From assembly GCA_014529385.2 (NCBI GenBank), contig CM043962.1, positions 42,936,598-43,000,597 of the forward strand: a stretch of DNA of 64,000 nt. The letters run 5' to 3'. The translations under genes and the position numbers were made by a program. Below the pieces are notes generated by a model. That model was not told where the DNA came from and ran no database searches. It saw only the letters and a program-made list of their open reading frames with translations. Source of the DNA: Adiantum capillus-veneris (Eukaryota; Streptophyta; Polypodiopsida; Polypodiales; Pteridaceae). Shown here one piece after another: positions 34,621 through 44,860 of the stretch (the stretch's first letter is position 1; every line of letters begins with the position of its first letter).

Positions 34621-35165
34621 CCCTTTGCAGTACCTCCCCCCATCCCCTCTCCTCTCGCTTCTCGCCACCTTCTGTACTCTAGTCCCTCACTACCTACCCT
34701 TGCCCCTATCCACCTCCTTTCTCCCCCTCGCCCCTACCCACCCCCTACCCCTAGACCTTGCCCTTACCCACCCTCTCACTCTCCCTTGCCCCTACCCCCC
34801 CCCCCCCCCCCCCCCCCTCATCGCCCCTACCCACCCCCTCACTCTCCCTTGCCCCTATCCACCCCCTACCCCTCGCCCCTACGCACCACCCACCCCCCTC
34901 GCCCCTACTTCCTCTCCACTCGCCCCTATCCACCCTCCTCACCCCCCTCGCCCCTTACCACCCCTCCCCTCTCGGCCCTATCTAGCTCTCCCCTTGCCCC
35001 TACCCACCCTCTCGCCCCTATCTAGCCCCCCCTCTCCCCTACCCCCTCTCCACTCGCCCCTACCCACCCTCTCGCCCCTATCTAGCCCCCCCTCTCCCCT
35101 ACCCACTCCCTCCCTCTCCTCCTAACCCTAACCACCCAATCCCCCTCCTATCTAGCCCCACAACC
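34621..35165. repeat. C-rich minisatellite (cccctacccaccct type)
   Basis: The plus strand is almost pure C/T with spaced A, built of variants of cgcccctacccaccctct and a pure C run at 34795-34817. The block ctctcgcccctatctagccc occurs in direct repeat near 35010 and 35070. Long proline-rich ORFs (34376-35125) are artefacts. Confidence 0.85.
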
Positions 35166-35400
35166 GCAATCACCTATCTGATGTGTAAAGCTATCTACTG
35201 TGTGCCGCGTATGCTGGGTACTGCTTTGTGGAATTTTTTCAAGCATGGCCTCACTGCGTTATGGTCGCCTGCATCAGGTTGCCCTACCTCTTTAGTCTCC
35301 GTTCTGTTCATCCTCCCTAGCTGTTATGGCAGGTTGCCATAATTCTTCACCATACTATGCAATCCCACCGGGATGGTGAGTAGTCTTGTGGCGGGCAACT
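35166..35400 (+). other. C 3' untranslated segment before right LTR
   Basis: Unique sequence with no evident coding. A purine-rich tract next to the LTR is not obvious (gtggcgggcaact). Confidence 0.5.
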
Positions 35401-36005
35401 TGTAGCACGGCTACAGTGTCACTGGCACATGACATGCAATTAGTTACAGTTGGCTTGGAGTTCACACTGGACGGACTGTCACCTGGGTAGTGACATGTGG
35501 CAAGTGATATGGATGGTGGTCTAGTGGACACCATGGCCAGATCACCAACACCTCATTTTGGAGATAGGCTTAGCTGGATTGGGATATCTGCCAGTCGTTG
35601 GTGGCTCTTTAGGAGATACATATGAGTGGTTGATTCTAGTCATGGGTATGCAACATCATCCACTTTGTATGGTTTAGCATCTAGTGGGAGTCTAGAGTTC
35701 TGCACGCCACTGGCACTCTCTCTGCACATTGGAGCCTCAACACCGCCATTGTACCTTGAGTCTTGAGCTTGGTGTTGTGTGTGCTTCTAGCTAGAGTTGT
35801 TTGGTTCTTTGAGTTTGTCAGGTTCCTTTGAGTTGAGTCTGCAGTTGTCTTTTGAGTCATATCGTGTCTTGAGACATATTCCACTTCTGTGTTTGAGTCA
35901 TGTTCCTGTGTGATGTTTCTTCTTTTGGAGTGAGGTTTCATGCATACTGCACTGAGGAGCACCCACTCTAGAGAGCATGATGCCTTTTCCTCGCTACACT
36001 CTACA
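35401..36005 (+). repeat. Right LTR of C
   Basis: 605 bp from TGTAGCACGG to ctctaca. It is the uninterrupted copy that shows how the two halves of the left LTR join (ttgagtcttgagcttgg at about 35757). Confidence 0.75.
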
Positions 36006-36365
36006 CTTTGGCATGATCCTTCTCACATTCCAAAGCTTGAAATAAAAGTTTCATCGATGTTGTCTTTCTTAATTAAATTAAAAAAATCAAATTTAAATTT
36101 GGTGCTCGTGGATTCTCATTTGAGCAAAAACACCACTTCATAGTAGGTGGCTAGTCTACATGATTGTTGAGAGACATTGTCTGTGGCAAGCGTGTTTCCA
36201 TACATTTGGCCTACACAGTTTTCCGTAGTAGATGGCTAGTCTACACATTTTTCCATAGTAGATGGCTAGTCTACGCAGTGCTTGAGTCCACCGCAAGTGC
36301 ATCTGCTTGCATGCAAATCTTTAAAAACTTAGAACTTTAAGAAATACATAAGCGAAATAATCAAA
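36006..36365 (-). mobile_element. Relic Z, right part
   Basis: Repeated words gtagatggctagtctac and ttggtgctcgtgg, ggcaagcgtgtttcc, tgcttgcatgcaaat recall the 3' region of A and B (tagtccatttggtgcttgg, cacaagcatgtctgc, agcatgcatac at 25480-25610). This supports an old A/B-family copy split by C. Similarity is low. The triple gtagatggctagtctac motif is itself a short tandem repeat. Confidence 0.4.
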
Positions 36366-36369
36366 AATT

Positions 36370-36384
36370 GGGGGGGGGGGGGGG
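36370..36384. repeat. Poly-G run, 15 bases
   Basis: Uninterrupted G run at the edge of relic Z. Confidence 0.85.
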
Positions 36385-36639
36385 TGTCCAAAAACCGGGT
36401 CCCCACAATCAAATACCTTCTCTCTTAGTGCATGCCTCTTCTTTAAGCCATATTTCATGTTTAATTACAATTATGTAATTAAAGAAACTAGCCTAGAAAC
36501 TCGTTATAGGATAAACTGAATAGCTTCATTTTGTTAACACTTGTGGTTGATACTTGAGTGTGTACAATACCTCCTTAAATGCTAGAGGAATGCAAAGCCA
36601 TTCAACAATCAAGAGAACCATTTTGCAGACATACCGTTT

Positions 36640-37280
36640 TGCCCTTCATGGCAGGCGACAAAAATGTAAATCCAAAACCACCTTCGACTAGGTGATCAAA
36701 TTTGATATAAGTCTTATTAGCCATCATCACATCATCGTACTAAAGTGTATTAGCTTCAATCCAAGATCTCAAGCCAGAAGTGTGGATGTCACTTGACAAA
36801 ATATTGGAGAAAATGACTTGGTAGCTACTTGTGGACACTCGTGTGTCATAACAACCGGTCTAACATGAGTCCAAAAAAGCATGCAAATCTAGCAGCAATG
36901 ATCGTCCTTGGAATAAAGCAACCCAAGATATAAAGTGCTACTCAAGTAGTGAAAGATTCTTTTAACAACCAATGCTTAGACCCTAGGCTATGCATAAATC
37001 TGCTGACATGTGAGATTGCAAGCTGAATATACGGCCTTGTATTGCATACATAAATAAGGTATCCAATAGTAGTCTAATGAAAAGTGACATCAGCAATATC
37101 TCCAGCATCATGGAGACTCGGTTTCAAACCTGTTTCCATTGGAGTAGAAATAGGTTTTCAGTTCTCAAGTCCAAACTTACATAGTAATGTCTCTATGTAT
37201 CTTGCTTGACACAAAGCAATACCTCCATCACACTACGTAAACTGTATGCACAAGTAATGATGCAAAAACCCTCTTGAAAG
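36640..37280 (-). pseudogene. Copia element J: RNase H end
   Basis: The minus strand shows copia-like RNase H fragments in broken frames toward EWLCIPLAFKEVLYTLKY. Many stops. No matching 3' LTR could be found at 36385-36640, so this end may be truncated. Confidence 0.5.
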
Positions 37281-38037
37281 TAGCATTCAATACAACCTTG
37301 AATTCATCAATGTGCATCTCATTCGAATGAATAATCAACAAATCATCTACATATAAAATGACGATGAGATATACATCACCCTCTTATTTGACATACAAAG
37401 TGCTTTCAGTTCAATTGTTATGAAAGCCTTGTTTAACCAAATGAGTGTTAGCTTTCTCATAATACCAAGAACGAGGAGACTACTTTAACTCATACAAAAC
37501 TTTCTTGCATTTGCACACTTTTGTTTCTTGTCCTTTCTTACATATACTTCCTCAAAAATATCACCATTCAAGTTGATGTACATTCCATCCAAAATGAGCT
37601 CCCAATGCACATAGAAAATGAACAGTAGTCGTACGACAAGTGAAAGCAAAAGTCTCTTCATAGTCAATGCTTTTCTACTGTGCATAACCTTTTGCAACAA
37701 GTCTAGCCTTGTAGTGATCAATCTCACCATTTGACTTACGTTTCAACTTGTAAATCCACTTCATACCAATGGCCTTTTTGCTAGGAGGCAAACCACATAA
37801 AATCCAAGTTTCATTCTCTCTCAGTGCATCATATTCTGATTGCATTGCAACCATCCAATTTTTTTGATTATGTGCTTCATCAAAACAAAGAGGTTCCTCT
37901 TCATCACATAAACTAGAAATAGCCAAAGCATAACAATATGACACATATGATGCATGGCAAGAACCTGAACGAGTACGACTAGACATAGGTGCATTCAATT
38001 TACTATCATACAAAGTATGCACTAGCCATTTTGGCAT
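37281..38037 (-). pseudogene. Copia element J: reverse transcriptase (RVT_2)
   Basis: Frame 38037-37675 gives NWMVAMQSEYDALRENETW, KAIGMKWIYKLKRKSNGEID, YKARLVAKGYAQ, the start of copia RT. Lower down, broken frames give YEETFAFTCRTTTV, then the catalytic ILYVDDLLIIHSNE at about 37330-37370. YVDD is intact although the frame around it is not. Ty1/copia assignment is certain from the domain type and the gene order. Confidence 0.88.
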
Positions 38038-38099
38038 ACCCTTGGCCTCTTCATTCTCGGCCCTTCCACATCAAGTACAACATGTACATTTGCATCAAT

Positions 38100-39030
38100 A
38101 ATAGGTTGATTCGTAGCATGCTCAGAAACCCCAATAGGCTATACATATGCTTCATTGGAACTTACTATCGAGTTTACACCATTAAAAAGAGGCAACAAAG
38201 TGTCATAAATGTTATGTGAGATTAAATTACTATCTCTGCTACATGAGAACAAAGTCCGAACAAGATCTTCCACAAATACATCTTGTGAAACCAAGATACG
38301 TTTTGTTTGTGGATGGTATAACATGTAACCTTTGCTTTCAGGATTGTAACCAACAAAAATGCATTTGAGAGCTTCTCATCCAATTTCTTGTGTTGTGTTT
38401 GTGGCACCAAAGCATAAGCTAAACAACCAAAAGCCTGCATGGGATAGATAGATGGCTTCTTATCATGACATGCTTCATAAAGAGTCATAGACTATAAGGC
38501 TTTGGTAACACACATGTTAAGTACATAAGTAGCACACATGACAACCTCAAGCCAAAACAAATGTGGTAAAGCTTGACTCTTGACCATACACTGTGCCATC
38601 TTCGTAAGAGACATGTTTTTTATTTTAGCAATGCCATTTTGTTGTGGTGTATACGGCACTATACATTGGCTTTTTTGTCCCATGACTAGCTAGAAATGCA
38701 TTGAATTCATGAGACATATACTCCCCCCCTTGATCGAAATGGAGGGTGCCCATAGTCATTTAGAGACATTTTTAGCCATAACCGAAAATTGCTTGAAACA
38801 CATGAACACTTCGGACTTAGTTTTAAGCAGATACACCTATGCATGCCTGGAGTGATCATTAATGAAATCACAAAGAACAAGTAATTACCCAAGGATGGAG
38901 TTTGCATAGGCCCACAAACATCACTACGCACAAGTTGCAACTTGCATGTAGCCCTTACTAACCATCCTTTGGAAAATTTCCCAAACGGCGGCAAAAAAGC
39001 AACCATATCATATTTCAACGAACATAGCAA
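38100..39030 (-). pseudogene. Copia element J: pre-integrase and integrase
   Basis: 39030-38707 has LLCSLKYDMV-type pre-integrase and QLVRSDVCGPMQTPSLGNY, the integrase entry. 38683-38492 reads YTPQQNGIAKIKNMSLTKMAQCMVKS (usual form TPQQNGVAERKN). 38488-38222 reads TLYEACHDKKPSIYPMQAFGCLAY. In J integrase precedes RT, as in copia elements. Frameshifts lie between all three pieces. Confidence 0.85.
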
Positions 39031-39099
39031 ATTGGCAAAATTTAGATGCCCAAAACGTGCATGCTAAAGTTTGACATCTAAAATAGCCTTTGAATCCAC

Positions 39100-39620
39100 A
39101 AATGCATTCGTAAAATTTTGCCCACACTTGTCATACAAAGTGAGCTCATATAGCCCACGACACACAATGACATATGCAACAATTTCATCACCAAAACTGA
39201 GATTAATTGTAAATTGTACATCTGTCATTCACAAATTTTTCAACAAGACCAAGTCTTCCAAGTGCAGATACATACAAAATGTTCTTATTGATTCTTGATA
39301 TATAAAGCGCATCAACAACTTACAAGTGTAAACGAACTGTCATTTGCAGTAGTTAGCACAATCTTTCCAACTCCCTTGACTAGATAAGAGGCATTGTTGG
39401 CACAAGTGACTGTATTCTCGAAGGGATAGCCTCAAGAGAGGGAAACAAATCATGATGTGAAGTAATATGCTTTGTAGCACCACTATCAAAGTACCAAACA
39501 TGTGACTCTATAGCAACTGACATACATGCATCATGGAAAGAAGGATCATAAGTACACTCTGCACTAAATGCTCACTTTGCATCTACATCAATATCAACAT
39601 CACAACATCGATTAACAAAA
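39100..39620 (-). pseudogene. Copia element J: aspartic protease
   Basis: The minus strand around 39440-39515 reads HVWYFDSGATKHITSHHDLF, the copia protease signature with an intact DSG catalytic motif. The segment below it toward the pre-integrase carries several stops. Confidence 0.82.
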
Positions 39621-40565
39621 TATTGTTGCACATGTCGTAGATCCAACCTCTTTCTTCATGGCTTCTTTTGCCTTCAACTTAGTATGTTGCTTTATCAAGT
39701 GATCATTAGCCTTGCAATAATGGAAACACATCTTCTTCTTGCCTTTTCACCAGAATTTCCATATGAGTTGCTACCAACAGAAGCACTAGACACGGGTGAT
39801 CTAGTACTCTATAGAAGGACCGTGAGAAGTGGCTGCATTGCTATTACCACCTTTTCTTTGAGCATCAACAAAAGCTTTGTTCAACTACACGATGTTTAGC
39901 CCTATTCTTTCTTAAAAGTAACTCCTATAATAGCAATGTGCATAATGCATCAAACTTGATAGCTTGAGGGTTTTGGGTCATGAGTCTCCAAGTACTAGCA
40001 AAAGTCTGTTAAGGGTCTCCCAACACATCGAGAATATTTTGCACAAGTAAACTGTTAGAATCGAAATAACTTCCCCTGTGGAAATGAACAAGAAAAGTGT
40101 CCATGTCATCTTCCTCTTGCAAAATATTCAACTCTAGCTATTTACACAACAATGTAATTTTAGCGTCATTGTGACTTGCATAAAAACCAATCAAAGTATC
40201 CCGCAACCAATCAAAGTATCCCGAGCATGTTTTGTTGATTTTGCTAATTCAATGTGAGGAGTAATAATGCGCTTCATAGATAATGCAATCAATGCATGAG
40301 CCTGTGCATCTCTAACATCCCAACGAGATTGCTCAGCCATAGGCAAAACAAATATAGCAGCAACAGACCTGCTAGAACTTGCAACATCCTCAACTAAGCC
40401 TATATCCACAGAAGGCGGACGTACATCAATGCCTTGCACAACATTCCAAACGCCCGTTGACACAAGAGCATGTGTCATCATGTAAATCCACATTGGGTAG
40501 TTATCCCCATCCAATTTGTCCTCAACAACAAACATCTTGAAAACATCTGTGTTGTTGTCAGCCAT
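39621..40565 (-). pseudogene. Copia element J: gag
   Basis: The start is MADNNTDVFKMFVVEDKLDGDNYPMW at 40565, the usual copia gag opening (W at the DUF4219-like position). An Ala-rich segment and DAQAHALIALSMKRIITPHI follow. A frame change and an 18-base tandem repeat of caaccaatcaaagtatcccg at 40188-40222 end the open frame. The rest of the gag and the zinc-knuckle area run in broken frames to 39700. Confidence 0.85.
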
Positions 40566-40893
40566 GGCGAGTGACTACACCCAATGTGAAAACTGCTCCG
40601 AAAGAGGAAAAAACGAAGTAGGACTAACACAGGGTATGTAGCATAACCTGAAGAGGACTATAAGGGACCTATTATGTAAAAGATTTCATTGACAAAAAAT
40701 TTGCACAAAAGGACAAGATTGCCTACGCAATACTACCTGTAGTGAAAATAAAGGCCAAAATGAGCCTGAATCAAAATTCTGAGCCCGAAGTATTGTTTGA
40801 CCTAATGAAACTCACCAAAGCTCACCCAATTATAGGAAAGTGAGCAAGGGGATGCCAGTGACATTGGTGACTATGCTCAAGAGGATGCAATCT

Positions 40894-40905
40894 GCTCTGA
40901 TACCA
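40894..40905 (-). promoter_or_regulatory. J primer-binding site (tRNA-iMet)
   Basis: The minus strand reads TGGTATCAGAGC, followed two bases away (40908) by the inner end of the LTR, TGTTGGAG on the plus strand. Confidence 0.9.
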
Positions 40906-40907
40906 AT

Positions 40908-41168
40908 TGTTGGAGTTAGGGTTGCAAGGATGCACACAGAACTTGGAGAAGATGAAGAAGCTCAAGGCACACAACAAAGAGAGTATTGCTCCGCGAGCAA
41001 ATACAAAGATAAGCCTTAGAGTGACGGGCGTATATACAATGTGCCAGGAAAAAACCTCCTAATGAGGGAAAAGGTGCCCCGACGGTCCTAAGTGTGTTCA
41101 TAAACATCACTACAACTTACATGGTAACACTGGGGTCTTAATTATAATACTCACTACACGGTACACAA
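40908..41168 (-). repeat. 5' LTR of copia element J (outer edge uncertain)
   Basis: It starts TGTTGGAGTTAGGG on the plus strand next to the PBS. A plausible outer end is near gtacacaatt at about 41160-41168. Without a second LTR copy the edge and any target duplication cannot be fixed. Confidence 0.55.
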
Positions 41169-42224
41169 TTAATCAATAAAATAATCCTAAGGTTTCAAAT
41201 TTTGTAAAATCATACTCCATATTATGCAGACATACAACTCACTGTCAATATGGTATAATCAAGGCATGAAAAAAGACACATTATATTGCAAGAATAAGAT
41301 ATTTTAAGCACACAATTCATGGTAGATTCAAGAAGAAAAACAATGGCATGTTGGACTTATATCGATTTATTTATGGAAGATAAATTCATAGAGCACAACA
41401 AAAGGATAGTAAAGAACTCATCAATCATGTGTTATAGAATGTATTGGTAAAGAAATGAAGTAAAGCACTTGGAATAGTTCAATTTTGCAAGGGAGCATCA
41501 TGACTTTTGGCGTTGATCAAGAGTCGAGAGTGGGATATTGTGGGCTTGATGAAATTGGCCTAATCTTCCTTAAGGGTCACTTCACTTCGAGAGTCTGCAA
41601 CTCTATAGATTATCAATGCTCTTCATTTGGGTCAATGGTAGCCTCCTTCTCATTCTCCTCCTCAACCAGAAGAGGACTATTGAACTTGGATTACTGATGA
41701 GGCTTTGACACCTTCTATACGGAGATGCAACAAAAAAAGAAAGCCATTGCTGCATTGCAAAAGTCAATATTTTTTTTTGTTTGTAAAGGGCATTTTTCTC
41801 CAGCTCTAATCACCAACTAGGTATCCTTTCAAAATAATGATTTATTTTTCTCTTTTTGACTTTGTTGGATTGAAATCTTTTGGATGAATAAAACAATCAC
41901 GCTTATTTGTCAGAGCACCTACTAAAGTCCACTTACGATTCTACAAGAGTAGTCCACTATCCTCTGAAGACAAACTTTGCATTGAACATGCTAGAAAGAT
42001 CATGAGCATGGTGGAGAATGTGTGTTGTGTATAAGGACATGTAAAACTTTTCAACACAAATTTCTTCCATATTCTTGTCGGTGGCTTCAAAACAAGATTG
42101 TGCATCTTCTTATGTTCCATCCTTAAACAAACCACATATCAAGTTGAGTCAAAACACCATTAAAACTAATGGGGACGCAAACCAGGTACGAGTTGGGAGG
42201 TCCATACCAAGCAAGAAAATCAAC
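41169..42224. other. No gene seen
   Basis: A/T-rich. Short ORFs at 41485-41697 and 42075-42353 have no domain. Confidence 0.45.
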
Positions 42225-42590
42225 TTGTTAGAAGGAAAGCCACACTCTCTTCGTTCTACTCCCATCTATATGAATGCTATTAGAAAAAATATATGGTCTA
42301 AATTGGACTTGACTTTGCAAAAGAGTTGGGCTTTGGGTGAATCTCGAGTATGAGGCTCAACTAGCTAGAGGAGAAGCCACACTCTCATTTGGTTCTGACC
42401 TTCTCCACATGTACACTATTACAAACAAAATATATGGTCTACACTAGTCTTGACCTTGCAAAAGGGTATGGGTTGGGGGTCAAGAGGACTCATTAGTTAG
42501 AGGAGTGGCCACTTTCTCACCTAGTTATAACCCTGTTCTTGTTTACACTACTAGAACACAAATCATTGGCTTTTTACAAAAGAAAGCATG
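42225..42590. repeat. Diverged tandem repeat, about 130 bp, near three copies
   Basis: Copies share gccacactctc, acaa(a)atatatggtcta, cttgacttTgcaaaag(g/a)gt and tagttagaggag. Starts are near 42238, 42375 and 42508. The third copy is shorter. Confidence 0.75.
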
Positions 42591-43244
42591 CATCCTTGAC
42601 TGAGCCCTCATGGCTATTCTAGAGGAAGATGTGTAAGTATCAAGTCTTTGGCTTTGGTGTTAGCGCTCTTTTTTTTGGGGGGGGGGGGGGGGGGGGGGGG
42701 GGGTAGATCAGAGAACACTGTGAGAGGGTGCAAATCAAAGATCACAACGAAAGAGAATTATGGGGAGGGAGTGCTAGGCGGAGGGAAATAGTGAGGTGCT
42801 ATGGTGATGCCAGGGTCAAAGCATGATGAGGACCATGCAAAAGGGAAAAAAATTGAAGTTCCAATATGTTAACCTATCAAGACATTAAAAAAGTGCCCTT
42901 GATTATATTGTTTTTTTTGAATTTACTCTTGACTACACTGGAATCGACCCTTTCTTGCGTTGAAGAGGGTTTGCTTAATTGCATCGATGGAGGAGGTTTC
43001 CAACGCCAGGGACATGGCAGGAGAGTGTTAGAGAGGTTGCAAAGAGTTTTCTAAGGAGATGCCATGACCTGCACAAAGATCATCAAGGGTAAAGCGCAGG
43101 TCATGTAGCACTAGAGACAGAGTGAAGTGCATCTAAAAGAGAAGAACTCTTTAGATGGGCAGAGAATATGTACTTTAAAGTGGAGGCACAAAGTTCATAA
43201 CTTCATTGCAACTTATTCTATGCAAAGCTCTCTCTCTCTCTCTC
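42591..43244. other. Upstream region of the splicing-factor-like exon, poly-G at 42677-42703
   Basis: A 27-base G run follows a T run. No TATA box or CDS is called. A short ORF at 42866-43054 has no recognised domain. Confidence 0.5.
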
Positions 43245-43449
43245 AACGAGTGCTAGCTCACTTGGTAGAGCAAGAGCCCCTTGTGTCTAGCTCAGATATG
43301 TAGCCCTTAGGGGTCGTTCCCCTAGTCCATATGATGGGTTGGCCAACCTTATCTGACCGGGAAGACTCACCTTAACTGTTGAACTGCCTCCACCTTACAG
43401 GTGTGTGTTGTAATTTCAAAATAATAGGTAATTCTCCAAAAACAAAAGA

Positions 43450-43450
<1 letters not shown>
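43245..43450 (+). mobile_element. tRNA-derived SINE
   Basis: 43254-43271 (tagctcacttggtagagc) matches the pol III A-box of tRNA genes. gggtcgttccc at 43311-43321 resembles the B-box GGTTCGANNCC. It is followed by an unrelated body ending near ataataggtaattctcc plus an A-rich stretch. A CT run flanks it on both sides (43230-43244 and 43452-43480), as expected if it landed in a CT microsatellite and duplicated it. It is not a functional tRNA: the acceptor pairing is lacking. Confidence 0.65.
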
Positions 43451-43484
<34 letters not shown>

Positions 43485-43738
43485 GCACGCGCAATTTTCT
43501 TTAATAATGTTCAGCATTTTTTTTGAGGAGCCCGACTTAATTAGACAATACAGACGATGAACTCAGACAGCTTCAAGATACACATGCTCTGAGCAGATTA
43601 GGGTTTCAATGAATGAAGCAGGTAAGACAGAAGGCCTGCAAGAATGCAAGCTATGTCGTGAAGAAAGTAAGCTGACATGCGTGACTTTGTTTCCATGCTT
43701 AGTGCTTTGTCGTGGGGCTTTCCTCGAAGAGGTCGACA

Positions 43739-44860
43739 ATGAGCAGCGGCGACACTTCTTGTGCACGTACTCGAGGCTGGAACTGGGACTGTAAGAAGTC
43801 ACAGAGACTTGAAAGCAAATCATCTTCTTCAGACGAAGATATGAGTTTCAATTTTGACGATTCTGGCAAGAGTGAGCAGTCTAGTGATGGTGGCTATGCC
43901 CCTGAAAAGGAACCTGTAGATCTTGGAAAGACCCTTAGTAGCCTGAATGTGTCACAGGCCATGGAAGGTCATTTTACTGAGAGGGGGGATTTTGCAGTCC
44001 TTGGCACAGAAGATGAGGAAATGCACACTAGAGATGCAACCCATGAGAGGCATATGGAGGTTGAGGTGGAGAAAAGCGGAAAACACAAGGATGAACACAG
44101 AAGAAGGGAGAAAGATCATGAGAAGCGGTCTAAACGGAAGGAAAAGAGCAAAGACAAACTGTCATCGAGAGAGAACAAGAGAAGGAAAGAAGATGCTGAT
44201 GACAAAAAGTCTCATGACAAGCATAGGAGGTTTGAAAAGTCTCAGAAATGGGAAAGAGAAGATGATGGTGACTTCTACAAGAGGGAGAAGCATCATGAGA
44301 GGGATGATGAGAGAAAGGAGAAACATCGTGCTGATGAGTATTCAGACCATGATAGTTATCGTCGAGACAGGCATTGGGACTCTAGCAGGTCGGGCCATCA
44401 AAAAGGCTCTGTAAAGGCGGACAAAGAGAAGGAGGTGAAAAGGGCTAGGGTTGACGGTGAGCAAAGGGCGTCAACGAGAGCAAGGTCCCCTTCGATGTCT
44501 CCAAGGGCAAACAAGGGGGGAAGATCACCTTCACCACATCAGAAAGAGGATGATAAAGATCGTTCCAGCAAAGAGAGAGAGGGAAGCTCTCGATACAGGC
44601 GTTCTGGGCTCGGAGGGTATTCTCCTCGAAGACGCAGATCAGATGCTGCCATTAGAACCCCATCACCACCTGCAAGGTCTCCTGAAAGGAGAAAAACCAG
44701 AGCTTGGGATCTTCCTCCTGTAGGAATGGATAGTGGTGTTGCAGCAGCTATGGCTGCTGCACATCAGGCTGCTGCACAGCAGGCTGCTGCTCTTGCCTCT
44801 GTCTCCTCTTTAGTAACGGTTAGTTCCTTCTCTATTAAGCTCTTTGCTTTTCACCAGTAG
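43739..44860 (+). CDS. RS/RD-rich exon, U2AF large-subunit-like splicing factor (N-terminal part)
   Basis: This is the only convincing host-gene sequence. From ATG 43739 (context gacaATGAG; another ATG lies in frame at 43712) the protein opens with an acidic Ser-rich region. A long Lys/Arg/Asp/Glu stretch with HDKHRR, KHHERDD and RDRHWDS repeats follows, then an SR/SP part (RARSPSMSPRA, RYRRSG, PPARSPERRKTRAWDLPPVG). The end is an Ala/Gln helix (AAAMAAAHQAAAQQAAALAS). The WDLPPVG block after an RS region recalls the WDVPPPG motif that precedes the RRMs of U2AF65. No RRM follows within the exon. The coding exon probably ends at a GT donor near 44814-44823, with the last residues (VSSFSIKLFAFHQ) being intron. 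It acts, if expressed, in the nucleus in 3' splice-site recognition. The family call is moderate. Confidence 0.6.
   Translation: MSSGDTSCARTRGWNWDCKKSQRLESKSSSSDEDMSFNFDDSGKSEQSSDGGYAPEKEPVDLGKTLSSLNVSQAMEGHFTERGDFAVLGTEDEEMHTRDATHERHMEVEVEKSGKHKDEHRRREKDHEKRSKRKEKSKDKLSSRENKRRKEDADDKKSHDKHRRFEKSQKWEREDDGDFYKREKHHERDDERKEKHRADEYSDHDSYRRDRHWDSSRSGHQKGSVKADKEKEVKRARVDGEQRASTRARSPSMSPRANKGGRSPSPHQKEDDKDRSSKEREGSSRYRRSGLGGYSPRRRRSDAAIRTPSPPARSPERRKTRAWDLPPVGMDSGVAAAMAAAHQAAAQQAAALASVSSLVTVSSFSIKLFAFHQ

Larger units (their letters stand above)
8246..36005 (+). mobile_element. Element C: gag-only LTR retrotransposon carrying nested elements A, B, D and H
   Basis: The left LTR starts TGTAGCAAGGCTACAG at 8246 and the right LTR starts TGTAGCACGGCTACAG at 35401. 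The left LTR is split: 8246-8611 matches 35401 onward, and after element A the match resumes from 32334. Flanks cttta (8241-8245) and ctttg (36006-36010) are a possible target duplication. The interior (32648-35400) encodes a gypsy-type gag with two zinc knuckles but no protease, RT or integrase. Without A the element is only about 4 kb. It resembles the TR-GAG class of non-autonomous LTR elements. The exact inner edge of the LTR is unclear. Confidence 0.7.

Noticed and set aside
34376-35125. 249-codon proline-rich plus-strand ORF
   Set aside because: It is the C-rich minisatellite read through; no domain and several frames are open at once.
36385-36640. 3' LTR of copia element J
   Set aside because: No convincing match to the 5' LTR at 40908-41168.
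43251-43330. A functional tRNA gene
   Set aside because: A-box and B-box-like motifs exist but the cloverleaf does not close; a SINE fits better.
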